Positions 1 through 5,374 of a stretch of 8,648 bases of DNA are shown one piece after another (the first letter of the stretch is position 1; every line of letters starts with the position of its first letter). Below the pieces are notes generated by a model, which saw only the letters and a program-made list of their open reading frames with translations, had not been told where the DNA came from and ran no database searches. Position numbers and translations under genes: made by a program. The DNA lies in assembly GCA_017407765.1 (NCBI GenBank), contig JAFQVZ010000069.1, positions 1-8,648 on the forward strand, given 5' to 3'. This DNA is from Clostridia bacterium. GTDB taxonomy: Bacteria > Bacillota > Clostridia > Oscillospirales > Butyricicoccaceae.

Positions 1-134
1 ATAAGGCAGAGGACGAGGCCATAAGGAAAACCGTTGAGAAGTATTCCGAGGCCTTTGTAGAGGCTATGGAGTATTTTGACAAAGCGCTCAGAGAGGCATT
101 TGAAAGAAATAACGATATTGAAGGAGAAAAATGA
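1..134 (+). CDS. C-terminal fragment of an unidentified helical protein (5' end outside window)
   Basis: An open frame with codons starting at position 3 runs into the window and ends at TGA 132-134, giving 43 visible residues. The fragment is rich in Glu, Lys and Ala and looks like one or two amphipathic helices. It has a run of alternating acidic and basic residues and no Cys, no membrane segment and no motif I recognise. Its stop overlaps the ATG at 131 of the aldo/keto reductase gene (ATGA), which suggests one transcript and coupled translation. A regulator or a small soluble partner of the reductase are both possible, but nothing visible decides between them. Codon choice fits a real gene of this genome. 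I do not assign a function. Confidence 0.55.
   Translation, partial: KAEDEAIRKTVEKYSEAFVEAMEYFDKALREAFERNNDIEGEK
121..126 (+). promoter_or_regulatory. Shine-Dalgarno of the aldo/keto reductase, ambiguous between two ATGs
   Basis: AAGGAG sits 4 nt before the ATG at 131 and 10 nt before the in-frame ATG at 137. The first spacing is short and the second long, so the start is uncertain by two residues. I favour 131 because it makes the ATGA overlap also seen at the two ger junctions further on. The 137 start would give an N-terminus of MNKLG, which fits the usual family start equally well. Confidence 0.6.
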
Positions 135-1246
135 TAATGAATAAGCTTGGATTAGGATTCCTGCGTCTTCCCATGACAGGGGAAGAGGGAGCAAAGGTCA
201 TTGATATGGCTGCGGCTCAGGCTATTGTCGACCGCTATATCGAAAAGGGCGGCAAATATTTCGACACAGCCTATACATATCTTGACGGCACCAGCGAGCC
301 TGCGCTGCGCGAGGTGCTTGTTAAGAGATATCCCAGAGAGTCGTTCATGCTGGCAGATAAGATACCTTCGTGGAAGCCCACATCTTATGAGGATGCCTGG
401 AAGTATGTGGACGAGATGCTCGAGCGCTGCGGAGTGGAATATTTTGATGTTCTCATGCTCCATTGGCTCAATGCCGCACACTATGACATCGTCGAGAAGT
501 ACGACGGCTTCCGCGTTCTTCGTGAGGCAAAGGCAAAGGGAATTGCCCGAGAGATAGGCTTCTCCTTCCACGACTCGGCCGAGGTCCTCGAGCGTATCCT
601 TTCGGCCCATCCCGAGGTGGACTATGTCCTCATGCAGATAAACTATCTCGACTGGGAGAATGCCGGAGTGCAGTCGCGTCTTTGCTATGAAACGGCCATG
701 CGTCACGGCAAGAAGATCATCGTTATGGAGCCGGTAAAGGGCGGAACACTGGCCAATGTGCCCGAAGAGGCAATGGAGCTCTTTGAAAAGGCGGCTCCCG
801 GCCGCACACCTGCCGAGTGGGCGGTGAAGTTTGTCAAGGGTCTGCCCGGAGTCACCATCATGCTGAGCGGCATGGGCGCGCCCGAGCAGGTGGATCAGAA
901 TATTGCTCCTATGGAGCCTATGACCAAGGAAGAGCTTGAGGTCATCGACAAGGTACGCGCCATTATCCTCGGCAAGACGGCAATTCCCTGCACAGGATGC
1001 CGCTACTGTGTCGACCACACACCTTCCTGCCCCATGAATATCAATATTCCCGAATATTTCAAGCTTTACAATGCCATCAAACGCTATCCCGGCGACGGCT
1101 GGAAGATCAAGCCCGCGTTCAACGATATGACCACCCGTTACGGCGCACCTTCGCAGTGCATAAAGTGCCGCATGTGCGAGAGAAACTGCCCCCAGCAGCT
1201 GCACATCACCGATCTTCTTCAGCAGGTAGCGGAAGAGTTTAAATAA
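131..1246 (+). CDS. Aldo/keto reductase with two C-terminal [4Fe-4S] ferredoxin-like clusters
   Basis: This is a predicted cytoplasmic oxidoreductase of the COG1453-type aldo/keto reductase family. An (alpha/beta)8 barrel fills about residues 1-275, with a ferredoxin-like tail at about 285-371. The AKR catalytic tetrad is visible as D45, Y50 (in YFDTAYTY), K77 (LADK) and H111 (LMLHW). The tail carries two cysteine groups: C287, C290, C293 with C300-Pro, and C343, C346, C349 with C353-Pro. These are typical ligands for two [4Fe-4S] clusters. In family terms it should move electrons between a nicotinamide or ferredoxin donor and a carbonyl-type substrate, but the substrate cannot be read from sequence. 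The length of 371 residues is normal for the family. The gene overlaps the upstream partial gene by ATGA and no terminator follows it. The next gene has its own promoter. Start is 131 or 137. Confidence 0.9.
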   Translation: MIMNKLGLGFLRLPMTGEEGAKVIDMAAAQAIVDRYIEKGGKYFDTAYTYLDGTSEPALREVLVKRYPRESFMLADKIPSWKPTSYEDAWKYVDEMLERCGVEYFDVLMLHWLNAAHYDIVEKYDGFRVLREAKAKGIAREIGFSFHDSAEVLERILSAHPEVDYVLMQINYLDWENAGVQSRLCYETAMRHGKKIIVMEPVKGGTLANVPEEAMELFEKAAPGRTPAEWAVKFVKGLPGVTIMLSGMGAPEQVDQNIAPMEPMTKEELEVIDKVRAIILGKTAIPCTGCRYCVDHTPSCPMNINIPEYFKLYNAIKRYPGDGWKIKPAFNDMTTRYGAPSQCIKCRMCERNCPQQLHITDLLQQVAEEFK

Positions 1247-1248
1247 AA

Positions 1249-1272
1249 ACTATTGCTATTTTGTGCAATAGT
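1249..1272. promoter_or_regulatory. Inverted repeat overlapping the C-S lyase promoter (likely operator)
   Basis: A perfect 8-bp inverted repeat, ACTATTGC, an 8-nt centre, then GCAATAGT, starts three bases after the reductase stop codon. It covers the whole putative -35 (1253-1258) and most of the spacer of the promoter ahead of the lyase gene. The stem is AT-rich and not followed by a T-run, so a protein-binding operator is a better reading than a terminator. The regulator is not identifiable here. Confidence 0.5.
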
Positions 1273-1280
1273 GCTAAAAT
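1253..1280 (+). promoter_or_regulatory. Putative vegetative promoter for the PatB/MalY-type lyase
   Basis: TTGCTA (1253-1258, four of six to TTGACA), a 16-nt spacer and TAAAAT (1275-1280, five of six to TATAAT) lie 38 nt before the lyase start codon. The expected start of transcription is near 1287. The gap is AT-rich compared with the genes on either side. An inverted repeat overlaps the -35. Confidence 0.5.
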
Positions 1281-1303
1281 AAAAGTATCCTGAAAAATAA
1301 TAT

Positions 1304-1309
1304 AAGGAG
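1304..1309 (+). promoter_or_regulatory. Shine-Dalgarno that fixes the lyase start at 1319
   Basis: AAGGAG lies 9 nt before ATG 1319 but only 3 nt before an in-frame TTG at 1313. This supports the ATG and a protein beginning MKFDF. Confidence 0.75.
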
Positions 1310-1318
1310 ATCTTGAAA

Positions 1319-2530
1319 ATGAAGTTTGATTTTACAAGTATTATCGACCGTCACGGTAAGGATGCTATCGCAGTTGAGATGCCCGGTAAGGGCGGTGGCT
1401 TTGCGCCTCCGGGACCCAAGGAAGGCTTTGATGTTATCCCCATGTGGGTCGCAGACATGAACTTCCCCACAGCTCCCTCTATTCCTGAATCTATTATCGA
1501 GAGAACCAAGCACCATGCTTACGGTTACTTTGTACCCCGTAAGGAATACCTCGACGGTATCGTCAACTGGCATAAGAACCGCAACGGCGTCGAGTGCATG
1601 GAACACAAGCACATCGGCTATGCCAACAGCGTTCTCGGCGGCGTAGTCACAGCTCTTAATGTTCTGTGCTCGAAGGGCGACAACGTTCTGGTACATTCTC
1701 CCACATACGTCGGCTTCACCGGCGCGCTGGGCAACAACGGCTATAAGATCATCCATTCCGAGCTGAAGAAGGACGAGCAGGGCATCTACCGCATGGACTT
1801 CGAAGATATGGAAGAGAAGATCGTCAAGAACAAGATCCACTGCGCTATCATGTGCTCGCCTCACAACCCCACCGGCCGTGTATGGGAGCGCTGGGAGCTC
1901 GAGAAGGCAATGGAGCTCTATAAGAAGCATGATGTATACGTCATCTCCGACGAGATCTGGTCCGACCTTATCATGCCCGGCTATAAGCATATCCCCACAC
2001 AGATGGTCTCTGAAGATGCAAAGCAGCGCACAGTCGCCGTTTATGCTCCCTCCAAGACCTTCAACCTGGCCGGCCTCGTAGGTTCCTACACAGTTATCTA
2101 CAACGACTGGCTGCGTGACCGCTGCGTAAAGGAAGCAAGCCTGAGCCACTATAATCAGATGAACGTCCTTTCGATGTACGGCTGCATCGGCGCATACCAG
2201 CCCACAGGCTACGAGTGGCTGGACGAGCTGCGCGAGGTCCTCAGCGGCAACATCAACTATGCTTACGACTATATCACCAAGAACTTCGAGGGCGTTAAGA
2301 TCCAGAAGCCTCAGGGCACATATATGCTCTTCATCGACTGCACAGAGTGGTGCGAGAAGCATGGCAAGACCATCGACGAAGTTCAGAAGGCCTGCTGGGA
2401 TCACGGTGTCACGATCCAGGACGGCCGCGGCTTCCATGGCCCCTGCCACATCCGCATGAATCTGGCTCTGCCTCTGTCCCGTGTAGAGGAAGCTATGGAG
2501 CGTCTCTCCAAGTATGTCTTTATCGACTAA
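1319..2530 (+). CDS. patB: MalY/PatB-family PLP-dependent C-S lyase (cystathionine beta-lyase type)
   Basis: A 403-residue fold-type I PLP enzyme, full length for the MalY/PatB group. Characterised members split the C-S bond of cystathionine, cysteine or cysteine S-conjugates, giving pyruvate, ammonia and a thiol or H2S. Visible landmarks are VADMNFPTAP near the N-terminus, which is typical of the group, N183 in SPHNPTG, D211 in SDEIWSDL (PLP pyridine nitrogen), the Schiff-base lysine K246 in APSKTFNLAG, and the carboxylate-binding R379 in IRMNLALP. It is cytoplasmic and probably dimeric. The gene stands between its own promoter and a strong terminator, so it is probably monocistronic. Every Lys codon I read is AAG and there are no ATA Ile codons, a sign of high expression. 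An aminotransferase activity cannot be excluded from sequence. The symbol is by family similarity only. Confidence 0.9.
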   Translation: MKFDFTSIIDRHGKDAIAVEMPGKGGGFAPPGPKEGFDVIPMWVADMNFPTAPSIPESIIERTKHHAYGYFVPRKEYLDGIVNWHKNRNGVECMEHKHIGYANSVLGGVVTALNVLCSKGDNVLVHSPTYVGFTGALGNNGYKIIHSELKKDEQGIYRMDFEDMEEKIVKNKIHCAIMCSPHNPTGRVWERWELEKAMELYKKHDVYVISDEIWSDLIMPGYKHIPTQMVSEDAKQRTVAVYAPSKTFNLAGLVGSYTVIYNDWLRDRCVKEASLSHYNQMNVLSMYGCIGAYQPTGYEWLDELREVLSGNINYAYDYITKNFEGVKIQKPQGTYMLFIDCTEWCEKHGKTIDEVQKACWDHGVTIQDGRGFHGPCHIRMNLALPLSRVEEAMERLSKYVFID

Positions 2531-2547
2531 GATACATTGATTTTCTT

Positions 2548-2574
2548 CGGGCTCCCTCAGGGGAGCCCGTTTTT
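2548..2574 (+). terminator. Rho-independent terminator after the C-S lyase
   Basis: A perfect 9-bp GC-rich stem (CGGGCTCCC with GGGAGCCCG), a 4-nt TCAG loop and five Ts form a classic terminator 17 nt after the stop codon. It ends 20 nt before the nitroreductase start, so the nitroreductase needs read-through or a promoter I cannot clearly see. Confidence 0.92.
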
Positions 2575-2594
2575 AAAACCGAAAGGAGAATAAT

Positions 2595-3107
2595 ATGGAT
2601 TTTCTGCAGCTTTCTCACGACCGCTGGTCGGTTCGCAAGTTCAGCGACAAGCCTGTCGAGCAGGAGAAGATAGATAAGATAATCGAGTCGGCCATGGCGG
2701 CGCCCACCGCCTGCAACTGGCAGCCCTTTAAAATATGGGTGTTTCAGAGCCCCGAAGCGGTGGCAAAGCTGGCCGATGCCACAAGCTATACCTTCGGCGC
2801 AAAGCTTATGTTCCTGATCGGCGGCGATCCCGAAAAGGCATGGGTCCGCAAGTTTGACAAGAAGAGCTTTGCCGATGTGGATGCCTCCATCGTTGCCACG
2901 CACATGATGCTCGAGATCCACGATCTCGGCCTCGGCACTACTTGGGTAGGTGCCTTTAATGAGGCCAAGCTCAAGGCATATTTCCCCCAACTGGAGGGAT
3001 ATCAGCTGATAGCTCTGTTCCCCACGGGCTATATTGCCGAGGATGCCGAGCCTTCGAAGCTCCATCTTGAAAGCAAGGCTAAAGAGGAACTGGTGACCGT
3101 TCTTTAA
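2595..3107 (+). CDS. Small nitroreductase-family FMN oxidoreductase
   Basis: A 170-residue member of the nitroreductase fold, which uses FMN and NAD(P)H to reduce quinones, nitro compounds or related substrates. It would act in the cytoplasm as a dimer. The N-terminal FMN-binding signature is clear: R10-W-S-V-R14-K-F at the start, then AAPTACNWQPF at residues 35-45. The glycine-rich GLGTTWVGAF at about 112-121 is the other conserved stretch. It is one of the short forms of the family, but it appears complete. AAAGGAG at 2582-2588 lies 6 nt before the ATG. The flavodoxin-fold gene follows after 25 nt on the same strand, so the two are probably one operon. The natural substrate is not predictable. 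Confidence 0.88.
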   Translation: MDFLQLSHDRWSVRKFSDKPVEQEKIDKIIESAMAAPTACNWQPFKIWVFQSPEAVAKLADATSYTFGAKLMFLIGGDPEKAWVRKFDKKSFADVDASIVATHMMLEIHDLGLGTTWVGAFNEAKLKAYFPQLEGYQLIALFPTGYIAEDAEPSKLHLESKAKEELVTVL

Positions 3108-3132
3108 AGCGGTTTGATAACGGAGGTTTTTT

Positions 3133-3783
3133 ATGAAGAAAATAGTTGCGATAAATGCCAGCCCCAGAACAAAGTGGAACACATCCTCTCTTGTCCGCGA
3201 GGCGGCAAAGGGTGCCGAGGCAGAGGGCGCAGAAGTCAGGATATTTGACCTCTACAGCCTTGGAAAGTTCACCGGATGCATTTCCTGCTTCGGCTGCAAG
3301 CTTCCCGGCCATCAGGGAAAGTGCGTTTACAAAGATGCCCTTACACCCGTCCTCGAGTCCATCAGAGAGGCCGACGGACTTATCATAGGAACGCCCAATT
3401 ATCTGGGAGATGTCAGCGCAGCCTTCCGTTCGCTTTATGAAAGGCTGGTATTTCAGGCTCTGACCTACAAGACCGAGCCCCGAAGCTATAACACCCACCT
3501 GATCCCGGTGCTTTTCATAATGACCAGCAACTGTGCAGAAGAGGCCTATGACAGGATCGGATATACCGATATGCTCGAGAAATACAAGGGCACTCTCAGC
3601 GGCATGGTGGGCCCCACGAAGGTGATGATCGCGGGCAACACCCTGCAGGTCAATAATTATGACCTCTATAACTGGACGATGTTCGACCCCGAAGCCAAGA
3701 AGGCGCGTCACGACGAGGTCTTCCCCAAAGAGCTGGAAAAGGCATTTTCGCTGGGTGCCGAGATGGTAAGCAGTCCCTGGTAA
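3133..3783 (+). CDS. Flavodoxin-fold NAD(P)H:FMN oxidoreductase with cysteine motif (iron-sulfur flavoprotein-like)
   Basis: A 216-residue protein of the NADPH-dependent FMN reductase / flavodoxin-like superfamily. The FMN phosphate loop follows the first strand, INASPRTKWNTSSL at residues 7-20, and a second flavin contact is expected at GTPNYLGD (86-93). Between them lies a cysteine group, C49, C52, C55 and C64 (CX2CX2CX8C). It resembles the compact motif that binds a [4Fe-4S] cluster in archaeal and clostridial iron-sulfur flavoproteins, although the last gap is slightly longer than the classical 4-7. Many relatives keep these cysteines and are simply called flavodoxin family proteins. It could pass electrons to or from the adjacent nitroreductase. 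GGAGG at 3122-3126, 6 nt before the ATG, supports the start. A terminator follows. Confidence 0.85.
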   Translation: MKKIVAINASPRTKWNTSSLVREAAKGAEAEGAEVRIFDLYSLGKFTGCISCFGCKLPGHQGKCVYKDALTPVLESIREADGLIIGTPNYLGDVSAAFRSLYERLVFQALTYKTEPRSYNTHLIPVLFIMTSNCAEEAYDRIGYTDMLEKYKGTLSGMVGPTKVMIAGNTLQVNNYDLYNWTMFDPEAKKARHDEVFPKELEKAFSLGAEMVSSPW

Positions 3784-3797
3784 CAGGTATATGGTCA

Positions 3798-3837
3798 AAA
3801 AGGCAAAGGACGTTTAAGCGGCCTTTGCCTTTTATTT
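3798..3837 (+). terminator. Rho-independent terminator after the flavodoxin-fold gene
   Basis: A perfect 12-bp stem (AAAAGGCAAAGG with CCTTTGCCTTTT) around a 12-nt centre is followed by ATTT. It closes the nitroreductase/flavoprotein unit 14 nt after the stop. The A/T-rich ends mean it could also act weakly on the other strand. Confidence 0.85.
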
Positions 3838-3887
3838 ATGTCATAAGGCTGCGTTATGCTGAATAACAATAGGGCAGAGGTGAGCGT

Positions 3888-4355
3888 ATGATTATAAAAA
3901 CCATCAAGTTTTCAAAAAAGAGGGCACTCTGCATCCTGCTGACCATAGCCGTTGTGATCGCCGCGGTTATTCTTGCCGTGCCCGAGAAAAAGGCCGAGGC
4001 GGCATCCTTCGCCATAAAACCGGCAGGCAGCGAGGAGGGCAGGGTGGCATATATCGAGTCGCTGGGCTATGAGGTGGGCGGCGAGCCGGTGGTCAGCCGC
4101 GAGGTGGTGATACCTCAGGTGTTCGACGATGTGTATACAAACTATAATGCGCTTCAGCTGGAGTGCGGCTTTGACCTTGCGGCCTACAAGGGCAGGCAGG
4201 TGGAGCTTTATACATATCCCCTCAGCAGCTATCCCGGCTTTGACGGCGAAGTGATGTGCGACCTGCTGGTGCTGGGCGGCGAGGTCATCGGAGGCAACAT
4301 CTACACTGCGGCGCTGAATGGATTTATGCACGGGCTCAGGGCATATCAAGGTTGA
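3888..4355 (+). CDS. Small exported DUF4830-type protein
   Basis: A 155-residue protein with a basic N-terminus and one hydrophobic segment at about residues 13-31. An Ala-rich stretch follows (AEAAS, residues 36-40) that would suit signal peptidase I cleavage, so it is either secreted or held by an N-terminal anchor. There is no lipobox cysteine. The mature part has the pattern I associate with DUF4830: RVAYIESLGYEV, a VVIPQVFDDVYTNYN stretch, GFDLAAYKG, a tyrosine-rich segment YTYPLSSYPG, then LLVLGGEVIGG and a terminal GFMHGL. The function of this domain is not known. AGAGG at 3876-3880, 7 nt ahead of the ATG, supports the start. No terminator separates it from the nucleotidyltransferase gene, so some read-through is possible. 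No convincing promoter was seen in 3838-3887. Confidence 0.75.
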   Translation: MIIKTIKFSKKRALCILLTIAVVIAAVILAVPEKKAEAASFAIKPAGSEEGRVAYIESLGYEVGGEPVVSREVVIPQVFDDVYTNYNALQLECGFDLAAYKGRQVELYTYPLSSYPGFDGEVMCDLLVLGGEVIGGNIYTAALNGFMHGLRAYQG

Positions 4356-4380
4356 TTAAATCCTCCGCTTGTCGTATACT
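4352..4380 (+). promoter_or_regulatory. Putative sigma-A promoter of the nucleotidyltransferase
   Basis: TTGATT (4352-4357) overlaps the stop codon of the upstream gene. It is followed by a 17-nt spacer and TATACT (4375-4380, five of six to consensus). Transcription should start near 4387, about 34 nt before the ATG, so the nucleotidyltransferase can be expressed without its upstream neighbour. Confidence 0.6.
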
Positions 4381-4399
4381 GTTGGTATATGGCAACAGT
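4378..4399. promoter_or_regulatory. Inverted repeat at the predicted transcription start (possible operator)
   Basis: ACTGTTG, an 8-nt centre, then CAACAGT form a perfect 7-bp inverted repeat that begins inside the -10 and spans the expected start of transcription. A protein bound here would block the promoter. The half-site resembles that at 1249-1272. Because transcription would start inside the repeat, it cannot form a full hairpin in the main transcript. Confidence 0.45.
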
Positions 4400-4420
4400 T
4401 TACACATTACGGAGGACAAT

Positions 4421-5320
4421 ATGAAAAAACCTACTCTTCTCGTTCTGGCGGCAGGCATGGGCAGCCGTTTCGGCGGCCTCAAGCAGATAGAGCCCCTTGG
4501 CCCCAACGGCGAGATCATTATTGACTATTCGATTTACGACGCATGGAAGGCCGGCTTCGGCAAGGTAGTGTTCCTTATCCGCGAAGAGCTGCTCGACACC
4601 TTTAAGGAGGTCATCGGCAACCGCGCAGAGGGCCTGCTGGAGGTGGATTATGCATTCCAGAGCACCGATATGGTCCCCGAGGGATACACCTGCCCCGAGG
4701 GCAGAACAAAGCCCTGGGGCACCGGCCATGCGGTGTGGTGCGCCAGAAATCACATCGACGGCCCCTTCGGCGTCATCAATGCCGACGATTTCTATGGCCG
4801 CGACAGCTATATGAAGCTCAGCGATTACCTTGTTAACCATGCCAGCGACCGTAATATGTGCATGGTAGGCTTCCCTGTCGAGAACACCCTCACAAACAAC
4901 GGCACCGTATCCCGCGGTATATGTGTCGAGGAGGACGGCAAGCTCAAATCGGTAGTCGAGCACACCAAGATCACAAAGAAAGAGGATGGCGGCCTGACCG
5001 ATCTTGCTTCGGGCAACGATATTCCCGACGGCAGTGTTGCATCGGTAAACGTATGGGGCCTGACTCCCCTTATTTTCGACGAGATGACCCGCGCATTCCG
5101 CGAGTTCCTCGACGGTCTTAATGAAGAGAATGCCCTCAAGGCCGAGTTTTTCCTGCCCGCCTGCGTCGATAACCTTATCAAGCAGGGCAAGACCGAGGTG
5201 GCAATGCTCAAGACCACATCCAAGTGGTATGGAGTCACCTACCGTGAAGACAAGGGCGACGTTATGAAGGCATTTGCCGAAATGCACGAAAAGGGCGAAT
5301 ATCCCAACCTCAAGCAGTAA
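4421..5320 (+). CDS. Sugar-phosphate-type nucleotidyltransferase
   Basis: A 299-residue NTP_transferase-fold protein. These enzymes join a nucleoside triphosphate to a sugar phosphate (or a similar phosphate) to make an activated donor for surface polymers. The nucleotide-binding signature is at residues 9-25, with L9-A-A-G12, G14, R16, K21 and P25. A base-contact motif G100-T-G-H-A follows, and the metal-binding acidic pair D122-D123 is in NADDF. I place the start at ATG 4421, preceded by GGAGG at 4411-4415. The frame is open further upstream to 4256, but that part overlaps the previous gene and has no good ribosome-binding site. The usual partners (sugar kinase, phosphotransferase, glycosyltransferase) are not next to it, so the nucleotide and sugar cannot be guessed. 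It has its own promoter and terminator. Confidence 0.88.
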   Translation: MKKPTLLVLAAGMGSRFGGLKQIEPLGPNGEIIIDYSIYDAWKAGFGKVVFLIREELLDTFKEVIGNRAEGLLEVDYAFQSTDMVPEGYTCPEGRTKPWGTGHAVWCARNHIDGPFGVINADDFYGRDSYMKLSDYLVNHASDRNMCMVGFPVENTLTNNGTVSRGICVEEDGKLKSVVEHTKITKKEDGGLTDLASGNDIPDGSVASVNVWGLTPLIFDEMTRAFREFLDGLNEENALKAEFFLPACVDNLIKQGKTEVAMLKTTSKWYGVTYREDKGDVMKAFAEMHEKGEYPNLKQ

Positions 5321-5334
5321 CTTAATAAAAAACA

Positions 5335-5374
5335 AACGGCGTGACTGTGATCTCAAACAGTCGCGCCGTTTTTT
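5335..5374. terminator. Bidirectional terminator between convergent genes
   Basis: A 14-bp stem (5335-5348 with 5357-5370, one T-G wobble on the plus strand) encloses an 8-nt loop. A T-run lies at 5369-5374 on the plus strand, and an A-rich stretch at 5326-5336 gives a T-run on the minus strand. It can serve both the nucleotidyltransferase and the minus-strand hydrolase. The hydrolase stop codon (5353-5355) lies in the loop and its last five sense codons (NGATV) are in the stem. Confidence 0.92.

Noticed and set aside
152..1204. A 350-codon open frame on the minus strand opposite the aldo/keto reductase
   Set aside because: It lies in exact codon register opposite a gene that avoids TTA, CTA and TCA, so the antisense has no stops. 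It shows no recognisable motif, while the plus strand has a full AKR tetrad and two Cys clusters.
1249..1280. Terminator after the aldo/keto reductase
   Set aside because: The 8-bp stem is AT-rich and is followed by GCTAAAATAAAA, not a T-run. An operator or promoter fits better.
1313..1318. TTG start for the C-S lyase
   Set aside because: Only 3 nt from the Shine-Dalgarno, and a weaker start codon than the ATG at 1319 with 9-nt spacing.
1274..2449. A 391-codon open frame on the minus strand opposite the C-S lyase
   Set aside because: Also in codon register with the sense gene, which I read through and which lacks TTA, CTA and TCA. The openness comes from codon bias. The translation is Val/Leu/Ala-rich and without a known fold.
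3842..3858. CATAA-N7-TTATG inverted repeat before the DUF4830 gene
   Set aside because: Only 5 bp per arm, with no promoter elements at correct spacing around it. It could easily be chance.
4256..4420. Upstream extension of the nucleotidyltransferase frame
   Set aside because: It overlaps the DUF4830 gene by 100 nt, lacks a ribosome-binding site, and would put 55 unrelated residues before the conserved nucleotide-binding start.
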